DNA of 64,000 nucleotides. Origin: CBDBFH01 sp965204775 (GTDB lineage Bacteria; Pseudomonadota; Alphaproteobacteria; JAPOUT01; G958296285). Position numbers and translations under genes: made by a program. The notes under the pieces are model-generated. The model made no database searches. It saw only the letters and a program-made list of their open reading frames with translations, and was not told the origin of the DNA. The stretch lies in contig CBDBFH010000029.1 of the NCBI GenBank assembly GCA_965204775.1, forward strand, positions 62,001 through 126,000, read 5' to 3'. Below are positions 26,465 to 32,868 of this stretch, piece after piece. How positions within the stretch are numbered: the stretch's first letter is position 1; each line of letters starts with the position of its first letter.

Positions 26465-27708
26465 GCCCCAACCCCCGCCGAAGAGCGAATCCGCAGCAGC
26501 GGCGTCGTCGACAGAACCACCGCCAGAACCGCCAGCATCCCCGCCGCCGGATACAGAACAACCCGGTGCAAATCCATCTCCTGCGCCAGAAGCCCGATCA
26601 TCAGAGCCCCAAACGGCGCGCCCCCCATAAACGACAACTGATAAATCGACATCACCCGCGCCTGATGACTGGGCGGCGCCAGCTCCTGAACTATCGTCCG
26701 GCTCATCGACATCGAAATCCCGGCCCCGCACCCCCAGAAAAAACACAAAACCGACAAAACCCAAAACGGCGCAGGAAACGAAATCAAAACAAGAATCACA
26801 AGACCTGAAAACAGCCCGCAGGTCAAAACCCCGCCCCGCCATTCTATCCGCCCGACCCGCAGCAGAAGCATCGAGACCAGAATCGAGCCGCTCCAGAAGG
26901 CAATATTCAAAAGCCCGATCTGGCCGCCGCCGCCGCCATAATAATCCCGCACCAGAAGCGGCAGAACCACAAGAAACGCGCCGATGTAAAAAACCCCGAC
27001 CGCGATCATCATCACCATAACCGACAGAATCTCCCGCCGCTGCAGCGCCTCCTTCAGCCCGTCGGCGACATCATGCAAAACCGAGCGCCCCGCCTGCGCC
27101 GCCGCCGGAGGCAGCGGCGGAAGACGCCCCGCCATCAGCGACGCCGCCAGAAAGGCCGCCGCCTGCCCCAGCAGCAAAGTCTCCACGCCCAGCAGACCCG
27201 ATAAGGCGGCCCCGCCCATCCCCGCCAGCATCCCCGCAAATTGCAGGCCCAGCGCCAGCGTCACTGCGCGCTGGATATTCCCTCCGGAAATGCGCGGCAG
27301 CAGGCCGTCGCGCGTCGGCATGATGAAGGCCGCCAGCGTCCCCATCGCCAGCCCGTAGCCCAGATACAGACCGTAACTCAGACTCTCCGAAAAAATCGCC
27401 CCCGCCAGAACAAGCGGCGGCGCCATCGCAACAACCTGCAAAGCCGACAAAAACCGCCGCCCGTCCCGCCGCTCCGCCATCGCACCTCCAAACAGCATGA
27501 ACAACAGCGAGGGCAGCATGATCGTCATCTGCGCAAAGCCCAGCAGGCGCGCCTCCAGATCCAGCAAAAGCGCCCCAATCGTCTGAAACAGAACAAACTG
27601 AATCCCCGTCCCCAGAAACCAAAGACCCTGACCGGCCATATAAGGCCCAAAACCCGCCGGCAGGGCGCTTTCGCTTTTCACTTCCGTCCCGGACATCATC
27701 TTCCTCAC
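26461..27708 (-). CDS. MFS transporter, EntS/DHA3-like
   Basis: A 12-helix major facilitator protein of about 415 residues. The loop motif between helices 2 and 3 reads FGGAMAERRDGRRF, close to the MFS consensus G-x-x-x-D-R-x-G-R-R, and a second charged loop (EWRGGVLTCG) lies near residue 285. The pattern resembles the DHA3/EntS group of exporters; the substrate is unknown. The frame opens with GTG at 27708; ATG codons at 27699 and 27696 follow an AGGAAG stretch and may be the true start. The 3' end overlaps the enoyl-CoA hydratase stop by 4 bp, tail to tail. Confidence 0.88.
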   Translation of the reverse strand: MRKMMSGTEVKSESALPAGFGPYMAGQGLWFLGTGIQFVLFQTIGALLLDLEARLLGFAQMTIMLPSLLFMLFGGAMAERRDGRRFLSALQVVAMAPPLVLAGAIFSESLSYGLYLGYGLAMGTLAAFIMPTRDGLLPRISGGNIQRAVTLALGLQFAGMLAGMGGAALSGLLGVETLLLGQAAAFLAASLMAGRLPPLPPAAAQAGRSVLHDVADGLKEALQRREILSVMVMMIAVGVFYIGAFLVVLPLLVRDYYGGGGGQIGLLNIAFWSGSILVSMLLLRVGRIEWRGGVLTCGLFSGLVILVLISFPAPFWVLSVLCFFWGCGAGISMSMSRTIVQELAPPSHQARVMSIYQLSFMGGAPFGALMIGLLAQEMDLHRVVLYPAAGMLAVLAVVLSTTPLLRIRSSAGVGA

Positions 27709-28077
27709 GCCGCCGCCCGCCCCCCGGCAGGCCCGCTTGGTCTAAAACATTTCCGACCCCACGCAAACAACTTCTTCCCCCTCACCTCCGCCGACATATG
27801 ACCCCCGCCGCCCCGCGCCCCACAATATATTGACAATCCCCGCCGCCTCTCCTTGCCCCCGCCCATGAGTCCCGCCTCTTGACACTTCCGTGAACGCCCA
27901 TGAAAACACTTGCCTTTTTTCGCGTATTCTAAAAAATAAGACTGCCCCGGAGGGCAAAAGAGTGGGAACCGCCGCACGGCGCTAGGAAAAATTTAACCTT
28001 CAAGGGTAAGATTGCAAGCCGGGTCCGGCGAAGCGCCGGAAGCGGCGATAAAGGGAAGCAGGGAACTCGCAAAAACC
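27709..28077 (+). promoter_or_regulatory. Intergenic region driving the pilus operon
   Basis: This 369-bp gap separates the MFS gene from the first pilus gene and has no credible gene. It is less GC-rich than its surroundings. A TTGACA lies at 27879-27884 but no good -10 at standard spacing follows; TATTCT at 27925-27930 is a weak alternative. The 3' part (27941-28040) is strongly structured and listed separately. A purine-rich stretch AAGGGAAGCAGGGAA (28051-28065) provides the ribosome binding site for the ATG at 28078. Confidence 0.6.
27941..28040 (+). promoter_or_regulatory. Structured 5' leader, candidate riboswitch
   Basis: The leader has CCGGA (27947-27951) able to pair with TCCGG (28024-28028), enclosing GGGCAAA (27952-27958), AAAGAGTGGGA (27957-27967), an internal hairpin CGCC-GCAC-GGCG, then CTA and GCCGGGT (28018-28024). 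The same TCCGG strand also forms a perfect 7-bp hairpin TCCGGCG-AAG-CGCCGGA (28024-28040), so two folds exclude each other, as in a switch. The order GGGCAAA, GAGTGGGA, CGG..CTA, GCCGGGT recalls the GEMM (cyclic-di-GMP-I) class from memory, but the P2 stem does not fit well. Assignment is inference. Confidence 0.35.
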
Positions 28078-28743
28078 ATGGGGCGTCATTCAATCAAAAT
28101 CGGCCGGCGCGTTGCGCTTTGGCCCTCCGCTCTGGTTCTGGCCGCCGCCGGGCTGGCCGCCTCCGGCTGCTCCTCCAATCAGGCCGCGCTTATCACCGCC
28201 ATGACCGAAGCACAGCGAATCCAGGCCGACGCCCTCACCTCCATCCGCAACCAGCAAGCCGCCGCGCCCGCCGCGCCCTCCGTCGCCGACCTCCTCGCAC
28301 CCGCCCTGCGGCCCAATCAAAAACCCCGCAGGTCCGTAGACCCCGCTCGCGCCAAGCAGCCCAGCAGGGAAGAACTCATGCGCGCCATCATCGAGTCGGC
28401 CAGCGAGGCATACCGCGAACTCACCGGCAAACCCTTCTTCCCGGAAAATCCAAAAGCCGGAGGCCCCAGCCAGGACCCCGAAATCAACAAAAATTGGTGG
28501 GCCGCCAAAGAAGGCGCAACCCTCTACCGAACCCTCTCCCAATGGGCCGAGCGCGCCGAGTGGAAAATCGTCTGGAAGTCCTCCTACGAATACCCGATTG
28601 AGGCCGGAGCCGTCTTCGTCGGCGGTTTCACCGACGCCGTCGACAACGTCCTCAAGGCCTTCGAGGACACCTACCCGCCGCTCCACGTCACCTATTACAA
28701 AAACCGCGTCGCCGTGATCGAAAATCACGACGGAAACTACTGA
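28078..28743 (+). CDS. pilL: TcpQ/PilL-like type IVb pilus lipoprotein
   Basis: A 221-residue lipoprotein that opens the type IVb pilus operon. The signal peptide ends in the lipobox LAASGC with the acylated Cys at residue 31. The C-terminal 80 residues (TLSQWAERAEWKIVWKSSYE and the following GGFTDAVDNVLKAF) match the Tcp pilus Q/PilL C-terminal domain, which supports secretin assembly in the outer membrane. I use the ATG at 28078; an upstream in-frame TTG at 28012 would extend through the structured leader and spoil the signal peptide. It is followed by the secretin gene 12 bp later. Confidence 0.85.
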   Translation: MGRHSIKIGRRVALWPSALVLAAAGLAASGCSSNQAALITAMTEAQRIQADALTSIRNQQAAAPAAPSVADLLAPALRPNQKPRRSVDPARAKQPSREELMRAIIESASEAYRELTGKPFFPENPKAGGPSQDPEINKNWWAAKEGATLYRTLSQWAERAEWKIVWKSSYEYPIEAGAVFVGGFTDAVDNVLKAFEDTYPPLHVTYYKNRVAVIENHDGNY

Positions 28744-28755
28744 GGCCGCCGCCCC

Positions 28756-30399
28756 ATGACCACGACGCCCACACCCCGTCCCGCCGGACAAACCGCCCCC
28801 CGCCCGCGCCGCACCCTCCGCCTGGGCCTCGCCGCCATGATCGGCCTCGCCATGCCCGCCTGCGTCGCCACCGAATATGCCGAAGACACCATCGAAAAGC
28901 ACAAGGACCTCACCCTCCTCAAGCGGCAGGAACTCCTTGAAGAACTCGACTCCTACAAAAAGCGCAAAATCTCCACCTATGCCGACCGCATCTGGATCGG
29001 CGACGCCCCGCGCCTGCTCAAAAACAGCACACGGCCCCTGCCCGACAGTATCCGGGCGGCCAGAGACTTCACCCTGATCACCGCCGTCCCGGTCGATCTG
29101 ACCACGATCACCCGCAAACTCTCCGAACTCACCGGAATCTCCACCGTCCCCGAACTCGACGCCGCCACCCCCCAGGGCCAGATGGTCCAGGCCTCCGTCC
29201 GCTATGCCGGCGGCGACCTCCAGGGCCTCCTCGACGAGGTCGCCCAGTCCTTCAGCGCCCACTGGCTCTATCGCGAGGCGGACAAGGAAATCGTCTTCAT
29301 CCAGACCATCACCCGCATCTTCGACTTCTACGCCCCCCCCAACCAGGTCACGACCTCCAACTCCATCTCCAACTCCGGCGGCGCAAGCGGCGGCGGAACC
29401 GACGGCGGCGGCACCGGCGACACCGGCGGAACCGGAAGCACAGGCACAGGCAGCTCCTCAACTTCCACATCCATCAGCCAGAACGCCACCTTCAACGAAT
29501 GGGAGGACATCGAAAGAAGCCTCACCAATATCCTGCCCCGCAACTCGCGGCTCAGCCTGTCGCCCTCGACCGGCAAAATCACCGTCACCACAACCCCGCG
29601 CGCCATGCGTCAGATCGCCGAACTCATCCATGCCCGAAACGCCTACTTCACCGAGCAGATCCACCTCGCCGTCCAGGTCCTGGAGGTCGGCATCAGCGGC
29701 GAAGACGCCTACCGCCTCAACTTCCAAAACATCGATATCGGCCAGTTCCTCGCCTCCACCCTCGGCGCCTCCGTCCGCGGCCTCACCTTCAACTCCATCG
29801 GCGGCGCCTTCGCACAGCCCAATATCGGCTCCACATTCACCTACAACGACGCCGAAAATAACGGCGTCAACGCCGTCATCACCGCCCTCAGCACCTTCGG
29901 AAGAGTCTCCGTCCTCACCACCGCCAACACCCGAACCCGAAACGGCAAGCCAACCCCCATCCAGTCCACCGTCAACACCGCCTATCTCGCCCGCCGCAGC
30001 ACCACCACCGACTCCCAGACCGGCACCATCATGACCGAAATCATCCCCGGCCAGGTCTCCTCCGGCTTCTTCATGCGCGTCCGCCCCCGCATCCTCGACC
30101 GCGAGCGAATCCAGATCGACCTCGCCGTCACCATCGACACCCTCAACGAAATCAGGCCTTTCGGCTCCGGCGCCGAGCAGGTCCAGCAGCCCGAAACCAC
30201 CAGCCGCTCCTTCACCCAGGAGACCATCGTCCCCAACCGCTCAACCCTCGTCATCTCCGGGTTCGAACAGAAGCGAAACTCCGCCAATCGGCGCGGAACC
30301 GGGCATCACGACAACCTGCTCCTCGGCGGCAACCGCGACGCCAGCACCGGACGCACCGTCATCATCATCCTCGTCACCCCAACTCTCATCAAGGCGTGA
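28756..30399 (+). CDS. pilN: Type IVb pilus secretin PilN
   Basis: The outer-membrane secretin through which the pilus leaves the cell. The 547-residue protein has a possible lipoprotein signal (GLAMPAC, Cys36), an N-terminal periplasmic region, a Gly/Ser/Thr linker (about residues 205-240), and a secretin C-domain with VQVLEVGISGEDAYRLNFQ, then IQSTVNTAYL and the late PNRSTLVISGFEQK segment typical of PilN/BfpB. It sits between the TcpQ-like lipoprotein and PilO, as in R64. Confidence 0.93.
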   Translation: MTTTPTPRPAGQTAPRPRRTLRLGLAAMIGLAMPACVATEYAEDTIEKHKDLTLLKRQELLEELDSYKKRKISTYADRIWIGDAPRLLKNSTRPLPDSIRAARDFTLITAVPVDLTTITRKLSELTGISTVPELDAATPQGQMVQASVRYAGGDLQGLLDEVAQSFSAHWLYREADKEIVFIQTITRIFDFYAPPNQVTTSNSISNSGGASGGGTDGGGTGDTGGTGSTGTGSSSTSTSISQNATFNEWEDIERSLTNILPRNSRLSLSPSTGKITVTTTPRAMRQIAELIHARNAYFTEQIHLAVQVLEVGISGEDAYRLNFQNIDIGQFLASTLGASVRGLTFNSIGGAFAQPNIGSTFTYNDAENNGVNAVITALSTFGRVSVLTTANTRTRNGKPTPIQSTVNTAYLARRSTTTDSQTGTIMTEIIPGQVSSGFFMRVRPRILDRERIQIDLAVTIDTLNEIRPFGSGAEQVQQPETTSRSFTQETIVPNRSTLVISGFEQKRNSANRRGTGHHDNLLLGGNRDASTGRTVIIILVTPTLIKA

Positions 30400-30444
30400 G
30401 GCGCCCCTTGCCCCAAACAGGCCACAAGCTGTAAACTCCCCCCG

Positions 30445-30463
30445 GCGATTCACATAGAATCGC
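30445..30463 (+). other. Small inverted repeat upstream of pilO
   Basis: GCGATTC-ACATA-GAATCGC, a 7-bp stem with a 5-base loop, lies in the 82-bp gap between pilN and pilO, 18 bases before the pilO ATG. It could modulate translation or mark processing of the mRNA. Each arm contains a GANTC site (GATTC and GAATC). Confidence 0.45.
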
Positions 30464-30481
30464 ATCCCTGAGAGCACTCCG

Positions 30482-31813
30482 ATGAGCACCCCCCCAATCA
30501 GACTCTCGCCCCGCTACAGCGCCATCCAGCACAACAAGAAAGACTATGCCGTCGGCCTCTTCTGGCAGGTCGCCTCCGGCGCCGGACCCCGCGTACGCAA
30601 GGAGGCCCTCGCCTTCGCCAAAAAACTCTCCAAATCCCACAATTTCTTCTGCATCAAAAGCGAAGGCGTCCACCAATACGGCGTCGGCGCGGACGAGAAC
30701 AAATACCGAACCCGCCAAATCTCCGCCGCCGCAACCGTCTACAGAAATCTCCCTGCCGGAAAGGCCCTCCTCGCCGCCTGGAAAATCGACAGCAAATTCT
30801 GGCTGTGCATCATCAAGGGGGGCGCCATCTATCCCAGTGGCGACCGCCTCCTCGCCAATGAGGAGGAGGCCAAAAAACTCTTCGAGCAAACCCTTTACAG
30901 CGATGACTGGGACTTCATCATCGCCCCCGCCGAGTGGGAAATCGAAAACGCAAAGCAGACCGACCTCGCAACCTTCTTCAAAAGGCCCGGACAGGTCCGG
31001 CTGGCCTCAATCAGTTCAGGACGGCAGGGGAATATCCTCATCGCCGCCGGACTCGCCGGAATCCTCGTCTTCGGCGGCGGCTGGTATGGCTATCGTCAAT
31101 ACCTCAACAACGCCGAAGAAGAAATGCGCCGCCTCGCCCTCTCCATCCAGCCGGTCAGAAAAAAGCCCAAAGTGCCTAAAAAAACCATCTCCTGGAAGTA
31201 TCTCCCCAATAATCAGGCCGTCCACAATCGTTGCGTCGGCGGCATCACCACCTATTGGCGCTCGGCCCGCGCCATCCCCGGATGGGGCATCTCCAGCGTC
31301 AAATGCAACGTCCTCGAACAAAAAATCACCGCCGTCTGGCAACGCTACGGCGGAAACGCAGAGCGCTTCCAGCAATTCGTCGCACACCTTAAACTGCCCT
31401 ACGACATCTTTGAATTCGGCGCCGGAGGCCAAAGCGCGATCCTCGTCAAGTCCTGGACCTTCCCACGCAAAGAAATCGGCGAAAGCAAGCCGAGTCTCAC
31501 CCGGGAAGACGCCGAAGTCCGCCTCTGGACGTTGCAGCAGAGAACCGGAATCAACCTGAGCGTGTCAAGAGGCGCCATCGAAGGCCGAATCGTCAAGCCC
31601 CCCGCCGGACAGGTCGCCCAGAAAGGCCAGGGAATCCGCTACAGCATCCGCACCAGCATCTCCCCGGAAAAGGTCTTCAACGAACTTTACAAAATACCCG
31701 GTTCCGTGGTATACAAAATCGACTATACGCCCAACCAGAACAGTTGGGCTATGGAAGGGTTCATCCACCAGAAGGAAAAGACCCAGGCAGATGACAAGAA
31801 ACGCTCAGAATAG
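30482..31813 (+). CDS. pilO: Type IVb pilus protein PilO
   Basis: A 443-residue inner-membrane protein of the PilO accessory family (PAP_PilO) of type IVb pili. The N-terminal cytoplasmic part (residues 1-178, including YAVGLFWQVAS and YSDDWDFIIAP) is followed by one membrane segment (ILIAAGLAGILVFGGGWYGY, about residues 182-201) and a large periplasmic domain. This topology is the PilO pattern, a bridge between the cytoplasmic ATPase and the periplasmic secretin complex. Its end overlaps pilP by 23 bp. Confidence 0.9.
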   Translation: MSTPPIRLSPRYSAIQHNKKDYAVGLFWQVASGAGPRVRKEALAFAKKLSKSHNFFCIKSEGVHQYGVGADENKYRTRQISAAATVYRNLPAGKALLAAWKIDSKFWLCIIKGGAIYPSGDRLLANEEEAKKLFEQTLYSDDWDFIIAPAEWEIENAKQTDLATFFKRPGQVRLASISSGRQGNILIAAGLAGILVFGGGWYGYRQYLNNAEEEMRRLALSIQPVRKKPKVPKKTISWKYLPNNQAVHNRCVGGITTYWRSARAIPGWGISSVKCNVLEQKITAVWQRYGGNAERFQQFVAHLKLPYDIFEFGAGGQSAILVKSWTFPRKEIGESKPSLTREDAEVRLWTLQQRTGINLSVSRGAIEGRIVKPPAGQVAQKGQGIRYSIRTSISPEKVFNELYKIPGSVVYKIDYTPNQNSWAMEGFIHQKEKTQADDKKRSE

Positions 31814-32849
31814 GCCAGTCCAGGCCGCACGAAGAGCCGCTCTCGCCCTGATCGCTGGCGCTGTAGGTGCGCTCGCCCCCGTCGTCGCGCTGGCGGAGGA
31901 GCCTGAGTTCCTCCCCTTCCCCGGAGGCGCGGCGCCTTCGGCCTCGCCCGCCCCGGCATCACCGTCGCCCCGCCCGGCAACGCCGGCAGCCCAGCCGCCT
32001 TTCCCCGAAGCGCTCCTGCCATCCGCTGCCGCTAACGAGACGCCCGCCCCCGCCCCCACCCCCATCCCTGATCCGCGACAGGGTCTGGAGGCGCAACAGA
32101 TCGCTTCGACCGAAGCAACAGCCCCCGAAGGCGGCAGCATCCTCGACGAACTCGCCGGACTCAACGAACTCGAAATGCTCCTCAGAAAGAAAATCGCCAT
32201 CGCCCGCCTCCAGAAAGAACTGGGCAGCCTCACCAAAAAAGAGGAGAAGAAAGCGTCACCAGGGCCGATCCTCCCCTCACTCCCCACGTTGCCGCGAAAT
32301 CTGGCCGAGGAGGAGCCGCAGCTCGAAGCACCGCAGGCCCAGGTCGAACTCGCCCCGCATCAGGTCCTGATCATCTCCGGAAAGGGCAAGGACCTCAGCG
32401 CCGATCTGCAGGGTCCTGGCGGCGCCATCATCACCGTCAAGCCCGGCGATGCGCTCCCCTTCCGCCTCCAGACCGATCAGAATATCGTCAAGGCCATCAC
32501 CAAAAACGGCGTCATGGCCCATAACAGCCTCTATGGCAACAACTATAACCTGCCCATGGCCGCGGCGGCTGTCGGGGCGGCGGCGGGCGCGCAAAATTCA
32601 GGAATTGCTTCGCCTCCATCCCCTCTGGGAGGCCCGCCTGCCGGGGCAGGGGGAATTGGCTTCGACGGGCCGCCAGGCTTTTTCGGAGGCCCCTCCCCTG
32701 ATTTCGGAGCGCCCCCGCAAGAAAGGCGCGCGCCATCTGTTGGTCCGTCAAGCCAGGCCGGCGAAGAACCACAACGCAGCAGAGCCCGCGCCGCCCCCCC
32801 GCGCGCCCGATACCGAAGCGTCACGGCTCCCGCAGCCGTAGCTCCCTAG
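31791..32849 (+). CDS. pilP: Type IVb pilus protein PilP
   Basis: A 352-residue periplasmic protein with a signal peptide (about residues 12-35), a long Pro/Ala-rich linker, a conserved helix LNELEMLLRKKIAIARLQKE near residue 130, a folded domain with VLIISGKGKDLSADLQGPGG, and a Pro/Gly-rich tail. The helix plus beta domain is the PilP signature; the low-complexity tail is longer than in R64. It probably connects inner-membrane PilO to the secretin. It starts inside the end of pilO. Confidence 0.88.
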   Translation: MTRNAQNRPVQAARRAALALIAGAVGALAPVVALAEEPEFLPFPGGAAPSASPAPASPSPRPATPAAQPPFPEALLPSAAANETPAPAPTPIPDPRQGLEAQQIASTEATAPEGGSILDELAGLNELEMLLRKKIAIARLQKELGSLTKKEEKKASPGPILPSLPTLPRNLAEEEPQLEAPQAQVELAPHQVLIISGKGKDLSADLQGPGGAIITVKPGDALPFRLQTDQNIVKAITKNGVMAHNSLYGNNYNLPMAAAAVGAAAGAQNSGIASPPSPLGGPPAGAGGIGFDGPPGFFGGPSPDFGAPPQERRAPSVGPSSQAGEEPQRSRARAAPPRARYRSVTAPAAVAP

Positions 32850-32868
32850 GAGATCCCCGTGCCGGCCG

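Noticed and set aside
27705..27977. A 90-residue minus-strand frame in the gap upstream of the pilus operon
   Set aside because: No family pattern, no good ribosome site, and it lies over the structured leader. Treated as noncoding.
28012..28077. Upstream TTG start for the TcpQ-like lipoprotein
   Set aside because: It would put 22 charged residues ahead of a clear lipoprotein signal peptide and use the structured leader as coding sequence.
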